Below are positions 1 through 8,527 of a stretch of DNA of 64,000 nucleotides, piece by piece. Under the pieces are notes generated by a model that was not told where the DNA came from, searched no databases, and saw only the letters and a program-made list of their open reading frames with translations. This DNA is from JBIYSM02 sp044759095. Its GTDB lineage: Bacteria; Bacillota; Bacilli; Brevibacillales; Brevibacillaceae. Each line of letters begins with the position of its first letter. Positions within the stretch are counted from its first letter, which is position 1. A program made the translations under genes and the position numbers. The stretch spans positions 1-64,000 of the forward strand of contig NZ_JBIYSM020000020.1 of NCBI RefSeq assembly GCF_044759095.2, in the 5' to 3' direction.

Positions 1-17
1 AGGATTTTCGAGGAGCA

Positions 18-112
18 CTGTTGAATTTCTTTAAGAAGAAAGGAATTCAGTCCCTCTTTTTGGATGTATTGCCTCGACAACACTACTTCCATTTAGAGAG
101 CTGAATTCCTTT
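18..112 (+). terminator. Stem-repeat terminator-like structure upstream of steT
   Basis: AAAGGAATTCAG at 39-50 is the reverse complement of CTGAATTCCTTT at 101-112, and a T-rich run follows. A second, less perfect partner of the same arm lies at 18-33, so 39-50 could pair either way. The loop is about 50 bases. It probably ends transcription of a gene left of the window, but the alternative pairings resemble an attenuator. The remaining bases up to 271 hold no gene that I can support. Confidence 0.45.
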
Positions 113-149
113 TGTTTTTGACTTACCCCAGGAATTTTTCAGGGGAAAC

Positions 150-175
150 TAGCTAATGCCGGGTGGGTTTTCTTA
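150..175 (+). repeat. Half copy of the TTAGCT-loop hairpin repeat
   Basis: These 26 bases are identical to 38485-38510, including the right arm GCCGGGTGGG and the TTTTCTTA tail. The matching left arm found at the other site is absent here, so this is a 3' half copy. It lies about 100 bases before steT. Confidence 0.6.
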
Positions 176-271
176 TTTCACAATAATGAGAAAAAGAGCT
201 TTTGTCCGGTGTCGTGGTATGATGATTTTGTCAGTTATATATAAACAAAAGTACATTCGGGGTGAACAAAT

Positions 272-1612
272 ATGGGGGAGCAGCAACTGAAGAAGGAAGT
301 AGGCCTGACACTTGCCATGTCGCTCGTCATCGGTACGGTGATCGGCTCCGGAATTTTTATGAAACCGGGAAAAGTGATAGAGTACGCCGGCGATTCCACG
401 TTGGCGCTCTGGGCCTGGGTGCTGGGCGGTCTCATTACTCTCGCTGGCGGTCTGACCATTGCCGAGGTAGGAACGCAGATACCCAAAACCGGTGGCTTGT
501 ACGTGTACCTGGAAGAAGTGTACGGCAAGGTATGGGGATTTTTGAGCGGTTGGGTGCAAACCATTATCTACGGACCTGCCATTATCGGGGCGCTGGGACT
601 GTTCTTCGGGTCACTCGTAGCCAATTTATTTCAGTGGGGAAACGAGTGGAAGCTCCCCATCGGAATTGCCTCCGTGGTCTTTTTAGCCGCAGTAAACAGT
701 CTGGGAACGAGATACGGCGGTTTTGTCCAGAATGCGGCGACATTGGGAAAATTGATTCCGATCGCCTTCATTGCCATTTTTGGAGTATGGAAGGGAAACG
801 GTCAACTGTTCGACATGACGAGCGGCGTCACCTCAGAGGTAAGCATGGGGGCTGCCATCCTGGCTACACTGTGGGCGTACGACGGATGGATGCTTGTCGG
901 ATTTATGGCAGGGGAGATGAAAAATCCGGCCAAAGTGCTCCCGCGCGCCATCATCGGCGGTCTGAGCGTTGTAACTGCAGCCTATCTGTTGGTCAATGTG
1001 GCCCTGCTAAAATTGCTTCCGGCAGCGCAGATTGTGCAATTGGGTGAAAACGCGGCCGGAACAGCCGCTGCCCTCCTGTTTGGAGAGGTTGGCGGAAAAT
1101 TGATCAGTGCGGGCATTCTCATTTCTATCTTCGGCTGCCTCAACGGTAAAATCCTCGCCTTCCCGCGGGTGCCTTTTGCCATGGCGGAGCGGAACCAGCT
1201 GCCAGGGGCCAACTTGTTAACCAAAGTTCACGCAAAGTACGGAACACCCGTAAACGCTCTCTTGTCCCAGGTGATCATCGCGATCGTCATGATGTTGTTG
1301 ATCGATGTGGACCGCCTGTCGGACCTGGCCATCTTTTCCGTCTATCTGTTTTACATCCTGGCGTTTGCCGCCGTTTTCATCCTGCGCAAAAGGAATGCGG
1401 ACAAACCGCGCACGTACAGCGTACCCCTGTATCCGATCGTGCCGCTGTTCGCTATCGTCGGCTCGGGCTACATCGTGATCAGCACCATCATGAACAATCC
1501 TTTGGACACGCTGGTTGCCATTGGCATTACCCTCGCCGGTTTGCCGCTGTACGGCTATCTAAAGCAGCGGGAAAAAAGAGGAGCGGTGCACAACAAAGAG
1601 ACGCATGCCTAG
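272..1612 (+). CDS. steT: Serine/threonine exchanger SteT-like, APC superfamily
   Basis: This 446-residue protein is a membrane amino acid transporter of the APC superfamily (LAT-like branch). The first helix carries the glycine-rich substrate motif GTVIGSGIF at residues 21-29, and about 12 hydrophobic helices follow. As far as I recall the sequence, it resembles B. subtilis SteT (YkbA), a serine/threonine obligate exchanger, along its whole length, including EVGTQIPKTGGLY and FGCLNGK. The ATG start has a weak GGGGTG site upstream. The gene stands alone. Its TAG stop lies in the 3-base loop of a perfect 11-bp palindrome (1599-1623), an unusual coupling of the coding end to an RNA hairpin. Transport family is secure; substrate specificity is inferred. 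Confidence 0.88.
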   Translation: MGEQQLKKEVGLTLAMSLVIGTVIGSGIFMKPGKVIEYAGDSTLALWAWVLGGLITLAGGLTIAEVGTQIPKTGGLYVYLEEVYGKVWGFLSGWVQTIIYGPAIIGALGLFFGSLVANLFQWGNEWKLPIGIASVVFLAAVNSLGTRYGGFVQNAATLGKLIPIAFIAIFGVWKGNGQLFDMTSGVTSEVSMGAAILATLWAYDGWMLVGFMAGEMKNPAKVLPRAIIGGLSVVTAAYLLVNVALLKLLPAAQIVQLGENAAGTAAALLFGEVGGKLISAGILISIFGCLNGKILAFPRVPFAMAERNQLPGANLLTKVHAKYGTPVNALLSQVIIAIVMMLLIDVDRLSDLAIFSVYLFYILAFAAVFILRKRNADKPRTYSVPLYPIVPLFAIVGSGYIVISTIMNNPLDTLVAIGITLAGLPLYGYLKQREKRGAVHNKETHA

Positions 1613-1690
1613 GGCATGCGTCTGACCTTGTCGATAAAGAGGTCTTCCCACTGTAGCCACTTCCTCGACACCCTGAGACGCATGCGGCTT
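1599..1690 (+). repeat. Compact terminator-nested structured element (copy 1)
   Basis: AGACGCATGCC (1599-1609) pairs perfectly with GGCATGCGTCT (1613-1623). The first arm recurs at 1676-1685 and is followed by GGCTTTTT. Between them lie TTGTCGATAAA (1628-1638) and a 28-base core (1649-1676) that matches 47587-47614 at 24 of 28 positions. The middle arm can therefore pair left (short hairpin) or right (hairpin plus T run). It occupies the convergent gap between steT and mrfB. Confidence 0.6.
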
Positions 1691-1692
1691 TT

Positions 1693-2937
1693 TCAGGTAG
1701 TGATCCGCTTTTCCAACCGCTCCAGCCGTTTTTGATAAGCACTCATTTCCGCTTTGGACGTCCGGCGCAGGATCGTCCTTTTTTTCTTCCATTCCTCGAA
1801 GGCCCGGCGCGTATAATGGAGTGCCTTTTCATAGTCTTTCAGCTGGTGTTCATAGATTTTTGCGGCCTCAATATAAATCTCTTCCGGTATGTAGGCGGAT
1901 TCGCGGATGAGTGCTTCCCATATCGCCAAAGCCTGCTCCCACTGTTTCCGCTTTTTGTGAAGAAGGCCCAGGGCGATTTTTGCTTTGGCGCTGAGAACGT
2001 GCCTGCTTTCGGCGATGCGCAGGTACCCTCGATAGGCCATTTCATCTTCCCCCAGCGCCTCATACCAGCGGGCGATCTCAAACCCTTCCTCGCAAGAAAC
2101 GGCTTCCTTCTCATGGGTAAGCAGCAGTTTGGATAGGTGGATGTACAGCGTGATAAGCGAAAGCACATCCAGTTCGTTATGATGCAATACCCCCTGAATC
2201 GTCTCGGGATCTCTGTTCTGCAGATAATCGAAATAGAGAATGGGAGCCATATATCCGGGAACGTCGTTCTTTCGCAGGACCCCCAGCTTTTCTCTTTCGA
2301 TCAACGACAACCGGCAGGACTCCAGATCGTGCTTCCACAACCGTCTCGCTCCGTGCAGCAGATCGTAGTGGCCAAGCGGCGGAAGCTTTGGAACCGAGTC
2401 GCGGATCAGCGTGTGTCTCGTTTTCACCTGGGGCCAGTCAAACGCCTTGCCGTTAAAGGTAACCAGATGCGTTGACGATGTTACCTCAGAGAGAAACGAT
2501 TGGTACAGGGTGATCTCCGCATGGGGAGCAGCCAAAAAATGCTGGCGCACCACCACGCTGTCCCCATCCAGACGGCTGTGACCCAACAGAAAAATGGTAT
2601 TGCCTGCACCGCCGTGCAGCCCTGTCGTCTCCGTATCGAAAAACAGGAGATCCGCTGCCGTCCGTTGTGCGGTAGAGAGCGGATGGGAAATACCGGATTG
2701 TTCCCACGCTCTCATCACGTCAAAAAGCTGGGCGAAACGGTATGCTCCGTGCCGCTGCGTGAGGGGATAACGGACTTCCCTAACCATCACGTAATCGTCG
2801 TTCCACACAAAGGGTTTCGCCTGCAGGATTGCCCATTTCTCCTGATAGGGAATATCCGTTTGCGGCACGGGAGAAGGTAGGGGAGCCTCTTTTGTCAGAT
2901 GGCCTTTGAATCGATTCAGTTTATCCTTAAGTGACAT
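1693..2937 (-). CDS. mrfB: MrfB-type DEDD exonuclease with TPR region
   Basis: This 414-residue protein matches the YprB family, named MrfB in B. subtilis, where it acts with the helicase MrfA in repair of mitomycin C lesions independently of UvrABC. The RNase H-like/DnaQ-like exonuclease domain spans about residues 95-260; the first acidic pair sits in LLFFDTETTG (D101, E103), with further conserved stretches at TFNGKAFDWP and HNELDVLSL. The C-terminal third is helical and TPR-like. The ATG has a GGAGG site and the first 11 bases overlap the end of mrfA, so the two are translationally coupled. No promoter of its own is visible. Confidence 0.88.
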   Translation of the reverse strand: MSLKDKLNRFKGHLTKEAPLPSPVPQTDIPYQEKWAILQAKPFVWNDDYVMVREVRYPLTQRHGAYRFAQLFDVMRAWEQSGISHPLSTAQRTAADLLFFDTETTGLHGGAGNTIFLLGHSRLDGDSVVVRQHFLAAPHAEITLYQSFLSEVTSSTHLVTFNGKAFDWPQVKTRHTLIRDSVPKLPPLGHYDLLHGARRLWKHDLESCRLSLIEREKLGVLRKNDVPGYMAPILYFDYLQNRDPETIQGVLHHNELDVLSLITLYIHLSKLLLTHEKEAVSCEEGFEIARWYEALGEDEMAYRGYLRIAESRHVLSAKAKIALGLLHKKRKQWEQALAIWEALIRESAYIPEEIYIEAAKIYEHQLKDYEKALHYTRRAFEEWKKKRTILRRTSKAEMSAYQKRLERLEKRITT

Positions 2938-5209
2938 AGGGGCTTCCTCCCTGAGCTACGCGGAGCAGGGACAACGCAAGTTCCTTTCCCCCTTCTTCCG
3001 ATGACCCGACACAGGAGGGGCATCCGGATTCGCACGGGCAAGAACAGATCAGCCCTTCCGCTTGCGTGAGGATGGTGTCCATTTCTTTGTACACCTGTTC
3101 GCTCAGCCCGACGCCACCCGGGTACCGGTCGTACAAAAAGATGGCAGGCTGTCCGGAATGGACCGCTTTCCGCTGCGGGATGACATGCAGATCCATCGGG
3201 TCGCACATCACGAACAAGGGAGCAACGTGCTGCAGCACGTGCGCCAGCCCGACCAGACCCCGTTCCACATCTTCCTTTCCAATCGTATCCAGAAGCGATT
3301 CGGAAAAGCTGATCCAGGCCGCATTCGTATGCAGCTCCTGCTCAGGCAGGTGAATCGGGCCGGACCCGATGTTTTCATGGGTTTCAAACTTGATTTTTTT
3401 GAAGATCGTCGCCATCGCGTGAACCGATACCTCGCCGTAGGCAAACTCGGCCTCCTGCCTGCGGCACACTTCGTCTTCTTCCAATACCTTCAGCTGAACG
3501 GCCAGATTGGCATCGGTATAGTAATCTACCGTCACTTCCCGCACATACGCTTTTTTCTCTTCATAGTCCAGCTTTTCCACCTGGTATTGAATCCCCTGGT
3601 GCAGATAGATGGCTTCTTCATGAAGAAGGGTAAGGGAACTGAACCGGTCCATTTCCCCAATGACGCGCTCATTTCCCCGTTCGGTGATATCAATGATGAC
3701 CACATTCTCCTGGGAAGCGGAACGCAGGCTGATGTTGTGCGCGGGAAAAGAATCGTTCATCCAGAACCACTTGCCTTTGGAGTGATGCAGGATTTGTTCT
3801 TCGGTGAGAAACTCCAGGATTTCCACGATTTCAGCCTTGCCGAACCGGTCGCCTTCTGTAAACGGCAGTTCATAGGCAGCACATTTGATGTGATCCACCA
3901 GGATAATCAGATTGTCCGGATTGATTCTCGCAGACTCGGGGCTTCGTCCGAAGAAGTACTCCGGATGCGAAATGACGTATTGATCCAGCGGAGTGGAACT
4001 GCCCACCAGGACCACGACCGATTCCCCCTGACGCCGTCCGGCCCGTCCAGCCTGCTGCCAGGTGCTAGCAACCGATCCGGGGTATCCGGTGATCACGCAC
4101 ACCTGCAGCTGACCGATGTCGACGCCAAGCTCCAGCGCATTCGTACTAACCACGCCCAGGATGTCGCCGCTTTTCAGACCCCGTTCAATCTCCCGCCGCT
4201 GGCTGGGAAGGTATCCGCCGCGGTATCCCTGAATGGTTTTCGGACCCAGCTTCTTTTTGATTCGCTCCTGCAGGTATTTCAGGAGAATTTCCACACGGAC
4301 CCGGCTTCTCGCGAACAGAATCGTCTGGATCCCGTTGGAAAGGAACGCATCGGTGATGTCCCGCGCTTCCAGTGTGGCGCTCCGCCGGATATTCAGCTGA
4401 CGGTTGACGACAGGCGGGTTGTAAAAAAGAAAATGCTTTTTGCCTGATGGCGCGCCGTTGTTGTCGACCAGCTCCATCTTTTCTTCTGTCAACTGCTCAG
4501 CCAGTTCTTTTGGATTGGCGATGGTAGCGGACGTGCAGATAAATTGCGGCCGGCTTCCGTAAAAGGAACAGATCCGCTTTAACCGGCGAATGACGTTTGC
4601 CACGTGGCTGCCGAATACGCCGCGATAGGTATGCAGCTCGTCAATGACGACGTACCGCAGATGCTCAAAAAAAGATACCCACTTGGTGTGGTGGGGGAGA
4701 ATGGCAGAATGAAGCATATCCGGATTGGTGATGACGATATTTCCCGCTTTTCGAATCGTTTGCCGGATCTGTGCCGGTGTATCGCCGTCATAGGTTTCCG
4801 ACTTGATGGAAAGTCCCATCTCGTTGATTAATTCATGCAGCTCGCTTTTTTGGTCCTGTGCCAATGCCTTGGTGGGAAACAGGTACAGAGCGCGCGCCTG
4901 CGGTTCTTCGGTCAGGGTTTGCAGCACCGGCAGATGATAGCACATGCTTTTCCCGGAGGCGGTGGGGGTCACGGCTACGATGTGTTTTCCCTCCTGAACG
5001 AGGCGAAAGGAGGTCTCCTGATGAGTGTACAGCGAGGCAATCCCTCGTTTGGACAAGGTTTGCCGAATTCGCTCATCCATGCCGGAAGGAAAAGGGACGG
5101 TCCGGGCTTCGCGAGGGGGAATGGTTTCCCAGTGTACGACGTGTTTCCGGAACCGCTCGTCCTGGCGAAACTGTTCCAGGAGTTGAGTCAGATCTCGTTT
5201 CACATTCAT
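2927..5209 (-). CDS. mrfA: MrfA-type DEXH helicase with C-terminal zinc-binding domain
   Basis: This 760-residue superfamily 2 helicase corresponds to B. subtilis YprA/MrfA, a 3'-5' DNA helicase of mitomycin repair. It has Walker A TPTASGKS (81-88), the Walker B box DELH (190-193), motif VI QQAGRAGRR in the second RecA lobe, and a C-terminal DUF1998-type domain ending in the four-cysteine cluster CxCxCxxxCxxC. I chose the ATG at 5209 (MNVKRDL) because AAGGTGAT lies just upstream; an ATG 27 bases earlier lacks such a site. It is the first gene of the mrfA-mrfB unit. Family length and order agree with B. subtilis. Confidence 0.9.
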   Translation of the reverse strand: MNVKRDLTQLLEQFRQDERFRKHVVHWETIPPREARTVPFPSGMDERIRQTLSKRGIASLYTHQETSFRLVQEGKHIVAVTPTASGKSMCYHLPVLQTLTEEPQARALYLFPTKALAQDQKSELHELINEMGLSIKSETYDGDTPAQIRQTIRKAGNIVITNPDMLHSAILPHHTKWVSFFEHLRYVVIDELHTYRGVFGSHVANVIRRLKRICSFYGSRPQFICTSATIANPKELAEQLTEEKMELVDNNGAPSGKKHFLFYNPPVVNRQLNIRRSATLEARDITDAFLSNGIQTILFARSRVRVEILLKYLQERIKKKLGPKTIQGYRGGYLPSQRREIERGLKSGDILGVVSTNALELGVDIGQLQVCVITGYPGSVASTWQQAGRAGRRQGESVVVLVGSSTPLDQYVISHPEYFFGRSPESARINPDNLIILVDHIKCAAYELPFTEGDRFGKAEIVEILEFLTEEQILHHSKGKWFWMNDSFPAHNISLRSASQENVVIIDITERGNERVIGEMDRFSSLTLLHEEAIYLHQGIQYQVEKLDYEEKKAYVREVTVDYYTDANLAVQLKVLEEDEVCRRQEAEFAYGEVSVHAMATIFKKIKFETHENIGSGPIHLPEQELHTNAAWISFSESLLDTIGKEDVERGLVGLAHVLQHVAPLFVMCDPMDLHVIPQRKAVHSGQPAIFLYDRYPGGVGLSEQVYKEMDTILTQAEGLICSCPCESGCPSCVGSSEEGGKELALSLLRVAQGGSPYVT

Positions 5210-5271
5210 GGTTTGATCACCTTCTTCTTCCTTCATTCTACGAATGGATGTTCGGGTTGTAAATATAAAAA

Positions 5272-5298
5272 AAGCTTTCGCCGATGAAGCGAAAGCTT
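5272..5298 (-). terminator. Rho-independent terminator of ccdC
   Basis: A perfect 10-bp stem (AAGCTTTCGC/GCGAAAGCTT) with a 7-base loop is followed, on the minus strand, by a run of T. It lies 29 bases past the ccdC stop codon and before mrfA. Confidence 0.85.
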
Positions 5299-5326
5299 AG
5301 CGCTAGCTGCTGCCGGGTGGGTTTTT
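5299..5326 (+). repeat. Half copy of the TTAGCT-loop hairpin repeat
   Basis: GCTAGCTGCTGCCGGGTGGG and a T run match the 3' half of the element at 38468-38510. The usual left arm is replaced here by the ccdC terminator hairpin. Confidence 0.5.
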
Positions 5327-5806
5327 TCAGGTTTGCGCCGTTTTCTTCACCAACTGGCGGTACATGTACAGCATGGCGAGACGCCACGGAGCAATCATGC
5401 CAAAAGCCAGGATGAAGAACAGGCCTGCCGACTGGAGAGGCGTAAACGAGTCGTTCACATAAAGCTTGATGGAGAAGCGAATGACGAGCAGTCCGAGCAG
5501 GATGGCGAAAAACGCTTTTGATCTCTTCAGGTATACGTCCTGACCGACGATTTCAAACCTGGATGTCACAATCAAGGGAATGGATAGCAAAAGCCCGGCG
5601 AAAAAGGCGATCAAATCATACGATAGCGGCGTTGCCGTCTCCGGAAAATGAAACATGGCAAAACCGGTTGACATGAACACCGGCGGCAGGATAATGCTGC
5701 GGGTTGAGACCGGCTTTTTCGCAGACCGCATCCGCACCAGGATCACCATGGTCGCCATGAGCAAAGTGACCAGCATGCCGAGAGATGTGGAAGAGAGAAT
5801 CTGCAT
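5327..5806 (-). CDS. ccdC: CcdC-family membrane protein
   Basis: This 159-residue protein has five or so hydrophobic segments and belongs to the CcdC family (DUF1453), named after the third gene of the B. subtilis ccdA locus involved in cytochrome c maturation, although CcdC itself is dispensable there. The conserved RSIILPPVFMSTG and FGMIAPWR blocks are visible. I chose the ATG at 5806 (MQILSSTS) because AAAGGAG lies 7 bases upstream; a longer reading of 16 residues has no ribosome site. ccdA is not in this window, so the functional link is by family only. Confidence 0.8.
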   Translation of the reverse strand: MQILSSTSLGMLVTLLMATMVILVRMRSAKKPVSTRSIILPPVFMSTGFAMFHFPETATPLSYDLIAFFAGLLLSIPLIVTSRFEIVGQDVYLKRSKAFFAILLGLLVIRFSIKLYVNDSFTPLQSAGLFFILAFGMIAPWRLAMLYMYRQLVKKTAQT

Positions 5807-5895
5807 GGGTGCCACTCCTTTCTTTCGTACCACGCTGATAGTAGTGTACACCATTCAGGTGCGAACGTAAAAGCGTTTGGTGTGCTTTGCCACTT

Positions 5896-7107
5896 CTACG
5901 CAGAACGGGCAGGAGCTGTTCCGTCCGTTTCCCGGACGTCCAGAGCGTGCCGTTTGGTGTACAGGATCGTCATCAGCGTCATCAGCAGTGTGACGGTTCC
6001 GATGACCAGCATGTAACCCGAGATGCCAAGGAGGTCCAGACACGCTCCGGTGGTGCCCAGTGCGACCAGAAACAGGGCGCGGTCAAGCATTCCCTTGAAG
6101 GAAAAGAACCGGCCTTGCTGGTGTTCTGCCAGTCGCTTTTGAAAAATGGTAGTGGTCACGGGAAAGAAGAAGGCGACGGTAAACCCGAACAGGCCAAACG
6201 AGGCGAGGACCATGAAGCGGCTTTCTGCAAACGACATGCCATACTGGGAGATCGCGAACAAAAAGAGCAGCGTCGTGGAGGTTGCAACCAGGTTTCTGCC
6301 TCCGATCCATCGCTTGGCCAACAAGCCGCCCACGAGTATGCTCGTTCCCTCCACCGTATAGATCCAGCCCATCAGCTCAGGCGTGCGTTGAATTTCGCTG
6401 AAGTTCAGCACCAGCAGGTTAAAGCCGCCGAGAAACAGGGTAATCAACCCCATGTTGGCCAGACCGACAAGGAGCGCCGGATCGTTTTTGGTCAGGGTAA
6501 GCACTTCGCGGAACTCCAGCTTTTCCTGCCGCTTGCGGGCTTCACTCCGAGGAATTTTCAGCGCAAGCGTGATCAGCGCCAGCGCCGCGTACGCTGCGAC
6601 GGAGAGAAGATAGAGCAGGTACAGATCCATCGCTGCCACCATCACGCCGCCGATTGCAGTCCCGCCGATTCGCGACAGGGTAGCGATGTTCAGGTAGACG
6701 CTGTTTGCCTTCAGCAGGTCTCCCGGTGACAGGATGGCCGGAAGCGATGCCTGAACAGTGGGAAAGTAAAAGGCGGCCGACCCTTGCATAATGACCAGCG
6801 AGACGACCATCCATCCGAGTGAATCATATGCGAGGGCGGGCAGCATGCAGATCGGACTGAGGCAGCGGACGAGACTGGCTGCCAGCATGATCTTTTGTTT
6901 GTCAAAGCGGTCAATCATGACGCCTGCTTTTGGCGAGAGCAGGATGCTGACAACCAAACCGCTCATCAGGATCAGCCCCTTGAGAAAGTCGGAGGGGATT
7001 TGATGCTGCATGAACTGCAGATTGGCGATGATGGAGATCCACATGCCGGCGCCAGCGACAATTTCCCCCGTCATCAGCAGAAGAAATGTACGGTTAGAGA
7101 GCAACAC
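5896..7107 (-). CDS. MFS transporter (multidrug or solute exporter type)
   Basis: This 403-residue protein has the 12-helix layout of the major facilitator superfamily, with the loop 2-3 motif seen as GVMIDRFDKQ and a central cytoplasmic loop near residues 185-205 (KIPRSEARKRQEK). It resembles the exporter branch that includes macrolide and enterobactin efflux proteins, but no residue set identifies the substrate. The start is GTG at 7107, supported by AAAGGAG 8 bases upstream; the next in-frame codons lie inside the first helix. It is monocistronic and diverges from the CPBP gene; the 178-base gap to 7286 probably holds both promoters. Confidence 0.8.
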   Translation of the reverse strand: MLLSNRTFLLLMTGEIVAGAGMWISIIANLQFMQHQIPSDFLKGLILMSGLVVSILLSPKAGVMIDRFDKQKIMLAASLVRCLSPICMLPALAYDSLGWMVVSLVIMQGSAAFYFPTVQASLPAILSPGDLLKANSVYLNIATLSRIGGTAIGGVMVAAMDLYLLYLLSVAAYAALALITLALKIPRSEARKRQEKLEFREVLTLTKNDPALLVGLANMGLITLFLGGFNLLVLNFSEIQRTPELMGWIYTVEGTSILVGGLLAKRWIGGRNLVATSTTLLFLFAISQYGMSFAESRFMVLASFGLFGFTVAFFFPVTTTIFQKRLAEHQQGRFFSFKGMLDRALFLVALGTTGACLDLLGISGYMLVIGTVTLLMTLMTILYTKRHALDVRETDGTAPARSA

Positions 7108-7285
7108 GACTGTCGCTCCTTTCTGAAAGAAATCGAAAGACTAGCCAAACTTATCAAAGATTTTTTATCAGAGAACAGTATAGCATCCGGCAATCATTTT
7201 GTATATGTAATCCCTTTCTACGTATTCATGGCGTGAACATGGGGAATCCTATACAGGCTATCAGTGAGAAAGGACATCTTACCCT

Positions 7286-7966
7286 ATGAAGCGGAAGCGT
7301 AGCCTGCTGCTGTTAATCTGTTACGGCTTTTTAGCCACACTTGCCGTCTTTTACGGATTGTTGGAAATGCAGAGCTTGTTCGTTACCTTCCTCTCGTTTC
7401 ATCTTCTGGTTTGTCTGGGAATTCCTCTGCTCCACGCTTTATGGGAGGGAGAATTGCGAACCCGCTGGCGATTGGCCTGGGAAACCTTTGACAAGAGTGG
7501 GATGGCGTACGGCGTTCTGTTGGGAGTGTTCCTGTTTACGGCTATTGTCGCCGGGATGTGGCTGTTGTTGCACCACGGCGTTCAGGAAGAACGGATTCGC
7601 TTCACGCTGGAGCGCTGGGGACTGACATCGGCCTGGATTGGCTGGTTTGCCCTGTACACTGTCATTGTGAATTCTCTCCTGGAGGAATTGCTGTGGCGGG
7701 GTTTCGTGCTGCAGCGCCTGCTGCGCGGGGTGCGCCGGCCAACCGCGATCATCGTCAGCAGTTTCTTTTTCGCCTTGTATCATTTGATCGTCGGCGTGGT
7801 GCTGTTCGGCTTGCAGTGGGGAATCGCGGTCACCGCGCTCGTCTTTGGAGCAGGAGTACTATGGGCCTGGCTCAAAGGCTGCTTCCCCTCCGCGTATCCC
7901 ACGTGGATCAGTCATCTTTTGGCCGATCTGGGGTTGATGGTCGTGTTGGTCGTCTGGATATTCTAG
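7286..7966 (+). CDS. CPBP family intramembrane metalloprotease
   Basis: This 226-residue membrane protein carries the CPBP (CAAX protease and bacteriocin-processing, ABI) signature: EELLWRGFVLQRLL near residue 132, FALYHL near 166, and a final SHLLADLG helix. The glutamate pair and the two histidines are the expected metal and catalytic ligands of this family. Six or seven hydrophobic segments are predicted by eye. The ATG follows GAAAGGA. It lies 15 bases before the KptA-like gene and is probably cotranscribed with it. The substrate cannot be told. Confidence 0.82.
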   Translation: MKRKRSLLLLICYGFLATLAVFYGLLEMQSLFVTFLSFHLLVCLGIPLLHALWEGELRTRWRLAWETFDKSGMAYGVLLGVFLFTAIVAGMWLLLHHGVQEERIRFTLERWGLTSAWIGWFALYTVIVNSLLEELLWRGFVLQRLLRGVRRPTAIIVSSFFFALYHLIVGVVLFGLQWGIAVTALVFGAGVLWAWLKGCFPSAYPTWISHLLADLGLMVVLVVWIF

Positions 7967-7981
7967 CAGGAGGTGGCAGTC

Positions 7982-8527
7982 ATGCTGGCAACGTTTGAAG
8001 AAGCCCGTCTGCGCAAGCGGATGCTCAGTATCTTACGGCAAAACAGCGAGCATTTGCTGCTTTATTTTGATACCTACGGCTTTACATCGGTCGACAGGCT
8101 GATTGCGTACGTACGGAACCTGAAAGGATTTGAGACGATTTCTCGTGCCGATTTGCGTCAGGTGGTGGAAAACGATCCCAAGCGCCAGCTGGAGTGGGAC
8201 GGGGGAGCCTTGATCCGTGCGACGTACGGATTTTTACCTGAACGCAGCCGCGTCGGAGTGGAGCGGAGGCCTCCAGAGATCCTGCACTACGGTACGCATC
8301 GAAAACTTTTGGGACAAATTGCGGCCGGGGGATTGCTCCCAATCGCCAGCAAGCTGGTACAGTTGGCAGCGGATCCGAGCGATATCGGCACACCTGGAGA
8401 TACGCTGATGATTCTTGCCGTCCGTGCACAGGCGGCACATGACAACGGGGTGCGCTTTTTTCAAGCGACGGAGAGGTACTATTTCAGCGAGGCGATTCCG
8501 GCGTCGTTTCTCGACATAAGCTGTTAA
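7982..8527 (+). CDS. kptA: KptA/Tpt1-like RNA 2'-phosphotransferase, divergent
   Basis: This 181-residue protein aligns with KptA/Tpt1, which transfers an RNA 2'-phosphate to NAD+. The N-terminal winged-helix half (RKRMLSILR to LEWDGGALIRATYG) and the C-terminal NAD-binding half (PPEILHYGTHRKLL to YYFSEAIP) are both recognisable. Several hallmark residues differ: family RAxQGHS reads RATYGFL, LYHGT reads LHYGT, and HVHLS reads LVQLA. So at least one catalytic-set histidine is missing and activity is doubtful. I chose the ATG at 7982 because AGGAGG lies 8 bases before it. It follows the CPBP gene closely and converges with the DUF309 gene, overlapping its end by 4 bases. Confidence 0.7.
   Translation: MLATFEEARLRKRMLSILRQNSEHLLLYFDTYGFTSVDRLIAYVRNLKGFETISRADLRQVVENDPKRQLEWDGGALIRATYGFLPERSRVGVERRPPEILHYGTHRKLLGQIAAGGLLPIASKLVQLAADPSDIGTPGDTLMILAVRAQAAHDNGVRFFQATERYYFSEAIPASFLDISC

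Noticed and set aside
3062..4447. Long plus-strand open frame within mrfA
   Set aside because: It lies wholly inside the conserved helicase gene on the other strand and has no recognisable domain.
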